Shown here in pieces: positions 35,810 to 47,920 of a stretch of DNA of 64,000 bases. Under the pieces are notes generated by a model that worked only from the letters and a program-made list of their open reading frames with translations, had not been told where the DNA came from and made no database searches. The position numbers and the translations under genes are program-made. Position 1 is the first letter of the stretch. Each line of letters opens with the position of its first letter. The stretch is from Chelonoidis abingdonii (lineage: Eukaryota; Chordata; Testudines; Testudinidae): the NCBI RefSeq assembly GCF_003597395.2, contig NC_133769.1:50228349-50292348 (forward strand), in the 5' to 3' direction.

Positions 35810-37985
35810 TTAAAAAGCAGTGTTGATAACTATTTTTGATGTGCAAAAATCCCCCAGTGGCTGTCTGATTTATGAGATCACAAACAACAGGATCGCTGAC
35901 TCTCTTCCTCCTGCTCTGCTTCCTAGACGGTAGGGCACTAAATTAACACATTTCAGTTCATAGGTCCCTGAGGTTTTATTACCTTAAGTGTTTCTAATAA
36001 ACAAGATAAGGAATGTGCTCACCTACTATAAAGTGAATGAAGCACTTTTGCTTCACTGCTGCCAATGAAACCCACAAGTGGGCCTGGAGGGGGGCAAGAA
36101 GCTCCCAATCCCCCTCGCTCTGTCAGAGAAAATGGAGCTGTCTGGCAAGGCCTAGAAATTGGGTGGGACCTTCAGGGAAGAAGTTCAGCCGGGGGACCTG
36201 AGAAATATGCTGATTCCGCTCCTATGGAACAAGGCCCATAAATTAAACCTGTGTTCCCCCTGAGATGCCTCTGAGGAAGGTATTGTGCCTTTCCGTGGGT
36301 GTGAATCCCCCCCATGATACAGCATCTATCATAGATGCAGGAGATGCCGATTATACCCTTGTACCTCTGGGCATGAATCAAATCCAGCAATTCAGTTTCC
36401 TAAATGCTTTAGGAAGGTAATATATAAAGTTTAAGGAAAAGAGGGTAATCTGCATAAGAAGGAGAGATTATAATATATCTTGTAAAAACATTTTAATCCC
36501 TTCTATCTCTCAGCACATTTCGATTTTGATTATGGCAACTAAAGAGGTTCGGAGCTGAATTTATAGTTTCCCATTTGTCAGCACTAGGTTAATCATCATC
36601 GGAATACGCCAATACAATGAGGTAAAATTTGCAGTGAATCTTTACAGTCAAACTGATTTCAATTTTCTAAATTCATTACAAAGAGTGCATTTTAAATGCA
36701 GTATAAAATTGAGCACGTAATATTGTTTGCAGTGTCTGCAGTTCAAAAAAGACTTAGGCAGAGCTGCAATGTTCCCATGCAAAAGACTAGTCATGTCTGC
36801 TTTACAAATCATAGAACTGTGGTATATGGCAGGTTTTATCCTGTGTCAATGTATGACAGTTAGTTACAATCAAGCTTTGCTATTGCTTGGAGATAGTGAC
36901 AGATCTGATCTCATCATTTTGGCTTGTAAATATTCTAAGTTGTCTCCCACAATAGGGTAGGAGTAATTTGTATCTTTTCTAGTGTAGAATGATTTGGACT
37001 AATTAATGGAATGCAGGACATTGCTGACATCTGGGTCCAATAAAAATAAGTGAACACAGAAAATAAACATGCAAATAAAAAAAATTTGGTACAACATGGT
37101 ATAAAGTTTAATCCAAATAAGGCTAAGAGCAGCCCTTTCTGATGCCTCATTGATATGAAAAAAAATGTATCTTGGCTGGTAAATGTGTGACAGCTGGCAA
37201 GAGTTTTTGCCAAGTCTTATTTTAGATTTTTCAGGGAATTTCTGCTCAGTAAACTGTTGCTCTGATTCCCAAGGCATACTCAGCTGGAGTTTCTGAAACT
37301 CCAGATTTTTCTGAGCCTGTTGAATTAATATATTTCATTATGGAACTGCTGTCCTGGGAGGGAAAGAATGCACAGTAGTTACTGAGTTGATGCAAACATA
37401 GACAAACCTGAGAAAGGCAAGTAGCAGGTCACACTCAGTGAACTTAAAATAACTAATAGAGAAGTGTAAAGAAAACAGGCATGCGAGTCTTTCAGTTATA
37501 CGTGGTGTGGCATCTCTTATATAGATGAGAGAGTTTGAAAGTTGATTTAATAGCCCCTAAATGGTTTTACTGATTTTTGCTTTGAAATTCTATTTATATG
37601 TCTGCTTGGGAATGGGATCCATTTTAGAAAAGTTAGTCATAGATTTTAAAGCCTATAAACGGTAATAGGATCTTTCTTTAAAAAAGCAATCTACTCTCAA
37701 AACTGTGCCCTGCAGAGGAAAGCAGCATATAAAACTTGTTTCTGATGAGTCAGAAGTTTATTGCTTCTTGCCATGAACTACTAGTTATTCCTTTTTTCAC
37801 TTAAGGGGAAGATTTTTAAAAAACTACCTCATTTAGTTTAGATCTGTACTTTCAAAAAGTACTGGATAAAGTGTCTCAAGAAACATTTCTTGGAAATTCA
37901 TTTAAATTACTTTGTATATGAGCACCATAGCAGAGATTGAAAACAGACAGAATGAAATAAACACGGGGAGCTAGTAAAATGAAAT
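35810..37985. other. Unique non-coding stretch
   Basis: About 2.2 kb with no recognised gene or repeat. It includes AT-rich segments that could be regulatory, though nothing in the sequence alone proves it. Confidence 0.45.
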
Positions 37986-37989
37986 GTAT

Positions 37990-38190
37990 CAGGTTGTGGT
38001 GAGGTTTCTACAGGGATCACTTATTACATTCATTTGCACCCATTTTCCTTATTAATGACCTGAAGGAAGTGGTTAGCGCATATTGATTTAACGCACAAAT
38101 TACAATGTTACCCTGAGTGACTTGAGTGGTCAGCCAAAGTTTGGGGCCCTGCAGATTGTTTCCATTAGAAGGAGAAGTTGATTATATGAG
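37990..38190 (+). mobile_element. Possible LINE/CR1 RT fragment
   Basis: CCATTTTCCTTATTAATGACCTGAAGGAAGTGG reads FLINDLKEV, the LFxxxINDL RT block that follows the GVPQG motif in CR1. The homologous stretch is short and the flanks are too worn to extend it. Confidence 0.4.
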
Positions 38191-38783
38191 TCAGATATGT
38201 TTGTTGCAATCCTGTTTATTGACAAAGAATGTACCAAGCCTTGTTTTGAGGAATCAAACAAGATGGTTTCTTTGTTCATGACTCCAAGACCCTTTCAGCT
38301 AGCACTCAGCCCAAAAGCTCTCTCTCTAGGCTTTTTCTCAGGCTCAAGTTCTCAATGCTTGTTCAGGCTGTGTCTGGTGCTTCCTTGCAGCTTTCTCTGT
38401 CTGTTTCTTGGAGTTTTTCTTGCTTCTCTCTCTCATGTACAGCCTTCTACTAAAACTGCTCTCTGTATCATGAACACTAAAACAATACCCAGCCATGCCC
38501 CTCTCCCATATGATTCAAATTCCTGAGTGCTCTGTATGTGGCTTTGTTTTGGGCAGTGGCATGTGCCTGTGTTTGACCTGAAGGGCACTGCTGTTTCATA
38601 AAGAGCTGAACTGTGATCAAAGGAAGGGCAAAGCCCCCCTCCTCCACCCATCAGCTTCAGTGACGTTTTGCCCAACCCACAACTACAATAAATTGTGAGG
38701 TGCTGCCAACAGAAATGAGGTCACTTCCTGTTTTTCTCTTCATTATGAATGAAATTAATCTGCTTTCACAAGGCTCACACAAG

Positions 38784-38855
38784 GGGTGAAATCCTGGCCC
38801 CACTGAAATCAATGGCAAAACTCTTGTTGATTTCAGTGGGGCCAGAATTTCACCC
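38784..38855. repeat. Near-perfect hairpin (29-nt arms)
   Basis: GGGTGAAATCCTGGCCCCAC...(38784-38812) pairs with 38827-38855 with one mismatch around a 14-nt loop. This GGTGAAATCCTGGCCCC palindrome is a common short dispersed element (MITE-like) in reptiles and birds. Confidence 0.85.
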
Positions 38856-38859
38856 AAGC

Positions 38860-39394
38860 TCTATGCTTCGCTCAGGGGCTACTTAAATTCTACTTTGAAG
38901 GCTTAAGTGGGATTATGTAGTGAATAACCTGTGCTGGCTGTCTGCACAGGGGTGAATTTTGTTTTATAAAAGAGGGTGGTAAAGAGCATTTTCTATAAAG
39001 TGTCACTGACTTGAAAGCTCTTCATGCCTTGGGCTGACAGAACCTAAACGTGTTAAGCTGCTTTGCAAATATACTACAAGGCACATCTTTTCCCCCTGAG
39101 ATTTTGGTGAGGGCGTGGGTTGTAAACGAAGGGATGACTGGACAGAAAGTATTGATTATTATTTTGGAATCTCATCAACTTCGTTTTTTTTTAATTGAAG
39201 TGGCCAGACTGTCTGCATACAATGGGATTTTTGTTAGTTTTCGCTGTTTAAATTTTTTACAAATGCTTCAAGATGGGCCTATGAGGCATTTTAGAAAAAG
39301 CCGAATTATAAACAAATGATGTAACCTTGTCTGTATATTATTTTCCTTTTCTCTCTGTTACAAAGCAATAAAAAAAACCTTTAAACTGTACAGA
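38860..39394. other. Unique non-coding sequence
   Basis: No supported gene or confident repeat. The ORF at 39050-39319 has no motif. Confidence 0.4.
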
Positions 39395-39590
39395 TATGGA
39401 CAGGAAATAACAAAATAAGATTAAATCTGGAAAAATGTAAGCTGACACATCTGATGACAAAATAAGTCAAAACACAGATATTCAATGACAGGGAAATAAT
39501 TGGAAAGCAGTAATACCAGAAAAGACCTAAGGGTAGCAACATATAGAAAATGAGAAAGGCGTTTCCAATGCAATATAATAACTTAGAATC
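39395..39590 (+). mobile_element. CR1 RT fragment
   Basis: ACAAAATAAGATTAAATCTGG-like text then AAAATGTAAGCTGACACATCTGATG...AAAAGACCTAAGGGTAGC encodes the worn 'NKxKCKLxHLxxxN...EKDLGV' CR1 RT block. Both ends are truncated. Confidence 0.6.
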
Positions 39591-39599
39591 ATAGAAACG

Positions 39600-41500
39600 T
39601 TGAATAATGATATCTTATAGCTCACCCTGGAGGATCCCAAAAAACTTTGTAGACCCCATATGCAGCAATCACCTCATCTACCAATAGGGAGCAATCATCT
39701 TGGGGACGTTGTTAAGGAAGTATGTGTTTTGGTGCCTTGGGCCACTGCTGCTGGGTGGTGCTGGAGGGGGAGTGCCCTTAGAGGGGCAGCTCTCTGCATT
39801 CCAGATGCTCTCCTCGCTGCTGGGATGGTTGGCAGGGGGCTTGGCCAGACTGGAGCTGTGCTGTGTGTTTGGTGCCCTGGGCCCTGCTGCTAGTGTGAGG
39901 GTATCCTTACAGTGGAAGACCCATCCTGAGCTCTCTTGACTGTTGTAGATATTGCTGGAGCTGCCCCTAGACATTTCATGCCCTGTGTGACCCAGGATTA
40001 ATGCTGGCCCTGAGCAGCTGTTTAATGGTACCAGGACCTAAGGACAGTGACAATTTCCTTAGACTATAACAATGACTGAGTTAGGTAAGTGAGCAAAGAA
40101 AAAAACAGTGCAAGAACGTCTGGGATTCTCTCTCACAACCAGAGGCTCATATTGAGCTGTTTCACTGCTAGAGAGATCCATGAATATAACTCATTAATTT
40201 TAGGCTTAAGAGAGGTTCTACTATGACACCTTTTCAAAAAATACAGACTGATCGGTCATATTTTGGGTGGCAGAGCTTTCACTGAGTGTGAATATGCTTA
40301 ATTTGGTAGTCATACAATCACTATCTGCCTAAACACACATCTAAGGCCACTGGTATGGAAACAGCATCATGGGTGGACCTCACATGCACAATTATTCTAT
40401 GCTACTCCCCTCCATTTTGGTGAGTTAACTGTGGAGAGACTGGGTTAGTGCTACTGGCAGTGCAAGTCGCCCCCAGAAGTGTGTCTAGGTGAGGGCTTTG
40501 ACTTGCTCCAACTCTCAGTCTACTTCAAATAACTGTAGGGCAGCATAGTGGGTGAGCACAGACACACCGTTTCAACTGTTGAGCAAGATGCTATACACAC
40601 AATGTTCCCCAGACTCCTGGGAGGCATAATAAATTCCGTTGAACAGCCATAATAGCTCCCTGGCCAATTTGGAAGCTCAGGTTGCTCTGCCTTCCACAGC
40701 ACTCCACAGTATACAAAACCATAGTCTCATTGTAGTCCTGTGTTAATTATAGGGAGCATCCTGCTGCCCACATAAACTAGCAGCATTGCACATTAATGCA
40801 AAGATAGGATAACTCTTGAATCGAGCTGATAAAAGAGCATGGATAATTATTTCCAAACACGTTATTCACTGACTGACAGGAAAAAAAACTGGAAAGTAAT
40901 TTGACAAATTATCTTTGGGTATTGATGGAGGCAGCCAAATAGTGGAAAATGTTATTGGGGAATAAATTATTCAACAATGAATGAAAAACATAATCCACAA
41001 ATTAGTCATGATTTTTATTTAACTAGCTTTACTATGAAATATTTTTACTAAATGGAGGAAGAACAGGTGTTTCCAGGGCGGCCACTGTATCACAATAACA
41101 CACTAAATTAGGGTTGTTTCTCATAATGAGGGATGCAGAGAAGTAACTGACTAATCAGTCTGGGTTCCCTTTAGGAGAACTTGTTTATGTGGCTTTTGCT
41201 ATAGACTGAGTGACTGCTCCCTGCTTTACCTGATGAACATACCAAGACTATTTTCTCCTGTGTTATACAAGTTTTGGATTCTTTCAATGGGTTTACTCCA
41301 CTCCCTTTGTAATCTGTTAATTTTGCTGATTGTGGACTCAAGGCACAGTGTGGGGGAATTTCATACACAACAAATCACTTTCTGATGTTATGTGTTAAGA
41401 AATAACCCTAGCACTAAAATTTTCCAAAGCCATCTTTGCTTTCCTGACTTCTTTCCTAGTTTAGATTATCCAATCCACTTACCCCAGTTTCTCTCAGAAG
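39600..41500. other. Mostly unique sequence with a GC-rich patch
   Basis: 39690-40015 is GC-rich with imperfect internal repeats (GGTGCCYTGGGCC twice) and overlapping stop-poor frames in both strands, probably an old dispersed element. The remainder is AT-rich single-copy DNA without features. Confidence 0.4.
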
Positions 41501-41504
41501 ACAT

Positions 41505-41830
41505 GGGCTACAGCTACACTACAGCACTTCCAAACTATCTCATGGGACTGGGCGGCTCAGGGGATTAGTTATGCGCCATAGGGATCGAGTCTAAGCAGCA
41601 CTAGGTTTTGTGTGCTGTGTGTAACTGCACTGCTGCAGAGCTTGTGCTAGAGACGCTGTAAACCAATGGGATGGAACTCTCCCTTCAGCTTAATAACTCC
41701 TGCCTCCACCAGCTGTCTACTCTGGCACTTAGGTCATGTAGTTTATGTTGCTCAGGTGCCTGGACTATTTACACCCCTGAGCCACATAACTTATACTGAA
41801 GTAACCTGTAGTGTACACAAGGTCATAGTT
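41505..41830. mobile_element. Probable Harbinger-like MITE, degraded
   Basis: The left end GGGCTACAGCTACACTACAG and right end CCTGTAGTGTACACAAGGTC are imperfect inverted copies of the CTACACTACAG type seen in the other MITEs of this window. The interior includes ACACCCCTGAGCCACATAACTTATAC, a block shared by this MITE group. No clear TSD. Confidence 0.5.
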
Positions 41831-42464
41831 AATCAGTTTTAATGTCCACACTGTGCTGATTTCTCATTTCTTCTTGTTCAAGTATGAAATATTCTGTGCT
41901 ATTTGAACTTCTTGGGGCTACCTTGACATTTTTCATGTTGCTCCCTGAGGCCAGAGAGCAAATATTATTGCCAATGTTTATATCCCTAACATTCCAATGT
42001 AACATTGCTGTACCAGTCCTTCAGAGTACACTAGTAAAAAATTGATTTACACTTTCTTTTGAGATGGGTGAGGGGGAGGGGGAGGTTAATTAGGTGATCC
42101 TGCTAAGTGCCACTCCTTATAACTTGTCACCATGAAAAGGACACACATAGAAACATTTCAGGTATTTTTCAAATAAAGACTATCTCATGGAACTGGATAG
42201 CTCAGTTTTGTATGCTGAGTGCCACAAAATGAGGATCTCCTTGATTCTCTGCCCCAGCCTTTGCCCTAGCTCAGGTTAGGGCTTGCTCTAACTTGTACCA
42301 GCTGTCAGTTGTCTCCAACAGACCATCTGTGGATAGCGAGAGTGCATGGCAATCTGGCCACTCCTCCTTCTGCCCTCGACATACCGCCCACCATCCCTGG
42401 CACGAAACCCTAGACCTGAATCTTTGCAAAGGGAAGCTATGCTCCATTCCTCTTAGTTGCCTGA

Positions 42465-43716
42465 GGCCAGGTCTACACTGCGACTTTAAATCGGTTTAAT
42501 GGCCGATATACCGATTTAACGCTGTACCCGTTAATGACGTCGTCATTAATATCGAGTTAAACGGCTCCTTAAATCGATTTCGGAACTCCTCCCAGACGAG
42601 AGGAGTAGCGCTAAATTCGAAAGTGATAACTCGGATTAGGGTTCGTGTGGACGGAAATCGACATTATTGGCCTCCTAGAGTCCCAGTCAACCATACGCTC
42701 CTGGTCTCGCATCCGAATCGGCTGTAATATGCGGCATAAGTGCGGTAAACAGGAAAGCCCCGTACCTTAGAATGACATTTCCTGCTTTTCACGTTCCAGC
42801 TTCTGATCAGCACGGGTGGCGATGCATTCAAATGAAGTAGCTCCTTCATTTGACCTTACGAGGGAGATACTTAGATCTGATCGCATGTTTATAGTGAGAC
42901 CATTCTGTTTTTCTATGAGTCGTTAGCAAGAACAGGAAATGCCAAAGCGTTTGAAAATAACTCCAGAGATACACAGCGGTGCGTGACAACCGTAACGTGA
43001 GCCAGAGACTCAACGGTGCTCATGGAGGGAGGGGGTAATGGAGACTACAGGGCTCACCAGTTCCACAGCAGTCTCTGTAAAGTATTTGCATTTTGTCTGA
43101 TGGTCCCAAGTCTGCTAGCTTATTTACACGGTGTCTGCGTGGTTATCACGTCAGTCTCTTCCCCCCCCTCTTCCCCCCCCAGCACATGGGTTTGATAAGA
43201 GAACAGTTAAAATAAATACTTTCCTTGAGTACTGGTAAATGTCCCCCCTCTGTGACTGAATTGGCTGCTTGCCAGAGACTGTACGCGAGGTTTTGACCAA
43301 CGGTCAAGGAACTGTTTTGTGATTCTCAGGGGTCGATGGATTGCTGTGCTATGGCGGTTGTCATGCCATCCGGGGAAAAAAAAGCGCCAAAGGTTGTCTG
43401 CCGCCTTCACAGGGAGCAAGGGGTGAGGCTGTCACCCAGCCACCACCGGGGGCTGCCTTCACAAGGGAAGGGGTGGGGCTTGTACCCAGCACACCCATTC
43501 GGCACTTGCTCTCAACCCGAAGTGGAACTTATGTATTGTGATGAGGAACAGCTACCCACAGTGCACCGCTCCTGAAATCGATGGTAGCTTTGGACCATGG
43601 ACGCAAACAATCGATTTCGTGATCCCACTGTGGATGCGCTAAACTGATTTTATTAGATCTGTTTTGTAATATCGGTTTAAGCTAATTCGAAATAATCGTG
43701 CAGTGTAGACGTACCC
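42465..43716. mobile_element. 1.25-kb non-autonomous Harbinger-like element, TSD TGA
   Basis: Ends GGCCAGGTCTACACTGCG and TGCAGTGTAGACGTACCC are inverted copies. TGA at 42462-42464 and 43717-43719 is the target duplication. Subterminal regions share AAATCGGTTTAA / TATCGGTTTAAGC and TAAATCGATTTC / CGATTTCGTGATC motifs, probable transposase-binding repeats. The interior shows no transposase or Myb-like coding sequence; short GC-rich frames near 43336-43575 have no motif. CpG is unusually frequent near both ends (CGATATACCGATTTAACG), suggesting limited methylation decay and a recent insertion. Confidence 0.82.
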
Positions 43717-43777
43717 TGAGTGTCACAAAAGGAGCAGACCAGAAAATCTTACTTTCAAATTGTTGATTCAAATGTAG

Positions 43778-44070
43778 CCCTGGTCGCTATGCTACACAGC
43801 AACTAAATACACCTGTCTGGTCCATGCCAGCTGACTTGGACTCCCAGATCTTGGGTTATGGGGCTGTTTCACTGCTGTGAAGACTGCTGGGCTTGGACTG
43901 CAGACCAAGCTCTGGGACCCTGTGTGGTGGAAGGGTCTAGAGCTTGAGCTGTCGCCCAAGCCCTGAAATCTACACAGCAATGAAACAACACTGCAGCCTG
44001 AACCCCAAAAGTCCGAGTTGGCCGGCACAGGCTAGCCGCAGTCTCTACTTGCTGTGAAGACATACCCTCT
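43778..44070. mobile_element. Harbinger-like MITE
   Basis: The left region CTATGCTACACAGCAACTAAA and right region CTACTTGCTGTGAAGACATACCC are inverted matches. The interior is largely palindromic (CTTGGACTCCCAGATCTTGG on one side, GGGCTTGGACTGCAGACC/GGTCTAGAGCTTGAGC in the centre). TAG lies on both sides of the outermost CCCT/AGGG-like ends, but the exact boundary is uncertain. Confidence 0.6.
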
Positions 44071-44293
44071 AGTGATCAAAAGTTATTACCCACTGGTGTC
44101 TATTCACTGGCCTATCTCAAATGCATTTTCTGCTCTCAGTTCAGGCCCCAGTAAATGGGTATCCACATCAGAAAAAACAGCAGCAGCAGAATTGCCATCC
44201 TGTTGGCAGGCTCAACAGACTAAAAGGGCTGTATAAACTGAACCAAGCAGAAAGAACAGGAGTACTTGTGGCACCTTAGAGACTAACAAATTT

Positions 44294-44341
44294 ATTTCAG
44301 CATAAGTTTCCGTGGGCTACAGCTCACTTCTTCGGATGCAC
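44294..44341 (-). ncRNA. Hammerhead-ribozyme-like motif (left arm)
   Basis: The minus strand reads CCGAAGAAGTGAGCTGTAGC then CCACGGAAAC: the same core as the right arm with a different stem II partner and GGAAA in place of CGAAA. Probably an inactive copy. Confidence 0.4.
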
Positions 44342-44405
44342 AGAATGGAACACACAGACAGAAGATTTTTATACATACATTTTTCTGTCTGTGTGTTCCA
44401 TTCCA

Positions 44406-44450
44406 TGCAGCCGAAGAAGTGAGCAGTAGCCCATGAAAGCTCATTCTGAA
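44406..44450 (+). ncRNA. Hammerhead-ribozyme-like motif (right arm)
   Basis: CCGAAGA, then stem-like GTGAGC / GCCCAT (one mismatch, one wobble) around AGTA, then TGAAAGC. This follows the C-U-G-A-N-G-A / stem II / G-A-A-A layout of the hammerhead core, with U4 replaced by C. Such motifs are reported in terminal repeats of Penelope-like elements. The U4 change and stem mismatch suggest weak or no activity. Confidence 0.45.
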
Positions 44451-44689
44451 ATAAATTTGTTAGTCTCTAAGGTGCCACAAGTGCTCCTGTTCTTTTTGCG
44501 GATACAGACTAACACGGCTGCTACTCTGAAACCTGAACCAAGCAGGTCCCTCCATGAGGTTTATTGGCAGAGTACTATGGGAAGCTTGCCCCTATGGTAC
44601 CTATTCTGTGGTTAAGTAGAGGCATTCAGGCTCCAGGCATGTCCATTTAAAACCTCATGATTACTGAATTTAACTACATGTAACCAAGC

Positions 44690-44900
44690 CTTCACTTGTA
44701 ACATCAAGAGACCCCAGTTGTCTGAGGGCAGGATCCAATGCGGGACCTCTGGAGCGTAGTGCATGAGCCTCTACTGCATGAGCTAAGAACCAGCTGCCTT
44801 TAGGAAAGGCTATAGGGCAGACTCATTTTATCTCTCTTTCTCTCTAAGTGGTCTCGGTACCACTAGATGGGTTAGAACACCACATCCAGGAGCTGTGTGG
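44690..44900 (+). repeat. Dispersed SINE-like or LINE-tail repeat
   Basis: AGTGCATGAGCCTCTACTGCATGAGCTAAGAACCAGCTG, then a CTCTCTTTCTCTCT tract and GTGGTCTCGGTACCACTAGATGGG. This ordered text recurs in reptile genomes as a short interspersed repeat. It has a tRNA-like look (GAGCTAAGAACCAGC), but no A/B-box pair was confirmed. Confidence 0.45.
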
Positions 44901-44904
44901 GTTA

Positions 44905-46130
44905 CATACAAAAGGATAAAGTGAAATAAAATGATGAAAGTGTCATTTCAAAGGAAAATGATAGAATGCCTGAAAATGGTCTTTGAAGCTTAATTCTGTG
45001 TGGCCAGACCATTTCTATGTTCACAGCTGTGCAAAAACCACTTGCTTATACCCTGGTGGGGAATAATCACAGGGAAAAAATGATTTCAGAAAGTGAATTT
45101 GACAACATTATCTCTTATGTCTTTATCCTTTCATTGGTGCATTTTTCATGGAGGCCACAAGTCTTCCTTTAATAAATCATACTTCTTGACCTTGGGTTCC
45201 TTTCCTATCAATTAACTTCTGTCTTTGAAAACAGCCTCTTACATAGAGCTTCTCCTCACGGAATTTGGCTGGTTACTTTACCTTTAATGTAATTTAGAAT
45301 GTGGATACGCATTTCTTATATCACATTTATTCACACTAGCTATTTTTACCTGTTCCTTTCCAATTCTTTGTTTACATGCTTTAGTGTCTCTTATGTCCCT
45401 CATGTCTATAACTGGCACAAATGATATATGTCTATAACTGGCACTCACCGATCCTAAGTGAAAATATTTGTTCCATGTTGACAATTATGCCCCTCAGGCT
45501 ATGAAGTTTTTTTAGACTGCAAAACGGAGACACTGTTTGTATGCTCCAATTCCCCTATTCTGTTGTATTTAATCAGGGAATATGTAGAACCTTTGTTTTG
45601 TGAATCCTCATAGATAGAACTTCCTTTAAAAGTGGCTAGGATTGATAGACAAGCTGCCACTATTTTAACAGTTGATCAAGGCCCGTATAGATGTAAATGG
45701 AATGCAAATAACTAAATTCACCCCTTCAGGTATTTTGAATCAAGTCTGTATTGTCACTTTTATTAGAAAATAGCATCAACATTTATGAAAAAAAGAACTT
45801 TAAGGCTGCCAAGTCAAGCACTCAGAAATTAGGAAATGCCAAAATTAAGATTACACTCTTTATTAATAACACAGACACACATTAATGGTAGTCTTTAATT
45901 ATATGATCACACATTCTTTTTTCCTACAGCCCTGCTGTCTCATTTGGTGCACTGAATAGACCATGCTCACTGAAAGGGTAGTTATTCCATATTTCTTTTT
46001 CCGCATCATTTAGTGAGTAGCCACAAGCCTTATTTACTGTACACCAGCCAAACCCTGCACTGAATGCAGACTTATTTATTTCATCATGGGCTTTTCTATG
46101 GTGCTCTCACCACAGCAATGGAATGCTTCA
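44905..46130. other. Unique AT-rich non-coding sequence
   Basis: No supported gene or repeat. Confidence 0.45.
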
Positions 46131-46135
46131 GAAAC

Positions 46136-46575
46136 ATTAATTAATCTTCAAAACACCCCTTTAAATGGAGGTACTCTATATCCCCCCTTTTTACAAATGG
46201 GAAACTGAGGCATTGAGGCCCAGATTCTCAGAGCTATTTAGGGACCTAACTCCAACTGATTTCTATGGGAGTTAGGCACTTCAATACCTTTGAGGACCTG
46301 GGCCTGAGTGATTAAGGTAAAAATTGTCACATGTACCCACAAACTTTGGGTACCTGACTTAGGAAACCTAGGGCCTAATTTTTTCAAAGTGCTTAGCATT
46401 TTTATAGCGCAGCGCCAGCTGGCTTCAGATGCAGTTGTGAACACTCAGCATTTCTGCTAATCTGGCCACACATATCTCAAGTTAAGCACACAGGTGAGTT
46501 AGAGACCACTAGTGAAAAATGTTGGTTTGTGACTTGCCCAGCATCACACAGAAACAGGGGCCCTATATCATGTAT
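46136..46575 (+). repeat. MIR-type SINE remnant with embedded short palindromic repeat
   Basis: The CCCCCTTTTTACAAATGGGAAACTGAGGCA start and the GTGACTTGCCCAGCATCACACAGAAACAGG part (46528-46560) are consecutive MIR blocks. Between them lies a stretch (CCTAACTCCAACTGATTTCTATGGGAGTTAGGCACTT) containing a GGAGTTAGG/CCTAACTCC hairpin, as in a short MITE-like insertion. Confidence 0.6.
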
Positions 46576-46579
46576 TCAA

Positions 46580-47640
46580 ACACAGAATTGTGATGGATAT
46601 GCACAAGGAATTGAATCAGAGTCTCAAAGGCAACCTGAATTCTGGCATCTCCTAACATTTGAGTCCTTGACTTCGCAATCAATGTTCATTTAAAGTAATT
46701 TTTTGGACTGTAAATGTCTAAAAAACTGTAAAATCACAGTGAAAAACACAGAAATTTCATCATGTGGAAGCATATTTTAAACTCCACATGGATCATCAGC
46801 AGGGTTGGGACCTTCAGATTCACAGCACAGATCTCTGCCACTTGAGCTAATAGTTGTTGTTATCCTCAGTTTGGAGCACCCAGTAGAGGGTGATGAGACA
46901 CATTTGGTAGTGTGATTTGTAGTTTGTCAGAGAAATGTTGAGACTCAGGAATTCTGAGTTCAAGTCTAGGTCCTAGAGAAGAGTGTGAACTAACAGTTAT
47001 ACCTACTTCTGCCTCTGTACCCTCATCTGCTCTGATCCCGCTTGCTCTTCCCATGGTTGTCCTGCCATGGCTCTCCCTCTTCTGCTCCTATTTTCTCCTC
47101 CCCCCAATTTGCTGCCTTTACTCCTTCCCTCTCATCAACTCCTCCCCATCTTCCTCTGATTGCTCCTCTCTTCCTCTCCCCTCAACTCATTCCCCAACCC
47201 CCCTGGCTTCTGCTTCTTTCTCCTTCCCTGCCATTGCCCCCTCAACGCTTTCTGTGTTAAGTCTATGATCCCCCCTGACACACACACCTATCCCTCCCAT
47301 GCCTCTTCCCTCTGCATTTAAGTCAAGCTGCTTCCTCTTTCTCCTCAACACTACCTATGTACCTGGAATAGGCAGATCTGACAGCATAGGAGAGAGAGTT
47401 TCAGTTGTGAAGCCCAGTGCTGCGACTCCAGGATGAAACATGTTCAGTCACTCTGTGGGGATCATACATGTCCAGTCATGCAGAAGAGCTGTGGGGGTAT
47501 GGAGCATGCTCAGTGCAGATGGAATTTTCGAGACTTTAACTGCTAAACTTTACAAGTCTCTACAGAGCATATGCAAATAGAGATTTCCAGAGGCTTATAA
47601 GCTTGGTCAAATTTTCATGGAGGTAGCAAAAGGCATCTTC
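46580..47640. other. Non-coding, includes polypyrimidine tract
   Basis: No gene. 46770-46860 resembles an old LINE/SINE fragment (GCAGGGTTGGGACCTTCAGATTCACAGCACAGA). 47070-47270 is about 200 bases of CT-rich DNA (CTCCTCCCC...CTTCTGCTTCTTTCTCCTTCC), which produces long but meaningless open frames. Confidence 0.5.
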
Positions 47641-47649
47641 TGAAGAACT

Positions 47650-47920
47650 CCTCTCTCCTGCCTCCAGCCTTCAAGGAGGATAGGTCCATCAATGCCTATG
47701 AACCAAGATGCTCAGCGATGCAATCCCATGCTTTGGGTGTCCCTAAACCTCCAACTGCCAGAAGCCAGGGCTGGATAACGGGATGGATCACTTAATAATT
47801 GCCCAGTTCTGTTCATTCCCTCTGAAGCTTCTGGCACTGGCCACTGCAGGAAGACAGGATATTGGGCTGGATGGACCACTGGTCTGCCCCACTCTGGACA
47901 TTCTTATTTTCTTATGTTTA
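47650..47920 (+). mobile_element. CR1 3' end (TTCTTATG subtype)
   Basis: GGATTGGGCTGGATGGACCACTGGTCTG-like text followed by ACATTCTTATTTTCTTATG is the tail of a CR1 subfamily that ends in TTCTTATG repeats. No ORF part is readable. Confidence 0.75.

Larger units (their letters stand above)
44251..44532 (+). mobile_element. Palindromic Penelope-type insertion with 13-bp TSD
   Basis: CTGAACCAAGCAG at 44238-44250 and 44533-44545 brackets a 282-bp insert. The left arm (44251-44370) is the terminal repeat on the minus strand and the right arm (44371-44532) is the same repeat on the plus strand, joined head to head around ATTTTTATACATACATTTTTC. The right arm is complete to its 3' end (GCGGATACAGACTAACACGG... 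to TGAAAC). The left arm lacks the last ~35 bases. Each arm contains a hammerhead-like core. I attribute the repeat to a Penelope-like element from memory of its autonomous relatives; no RT or GIY-YIG coding is present here. Confidence 0.8.

Noticed and set aside
39660..39974. ORFs on both strands, 77-98 residues
   Set aside because: GC-rich old repeat with imperfect internal duplications; no coding signature.
43869..44028. Possible tRNA or small structured RNA from palindromic sequence
   Set aside because: The palindromes belong to a MITE; no A/B box or cloverleaf.
47042..47268. Ser/Pro/Leu-rich ORFs in the plus strand
   Set aside because: Translation of a CT-rich tract in two frames.
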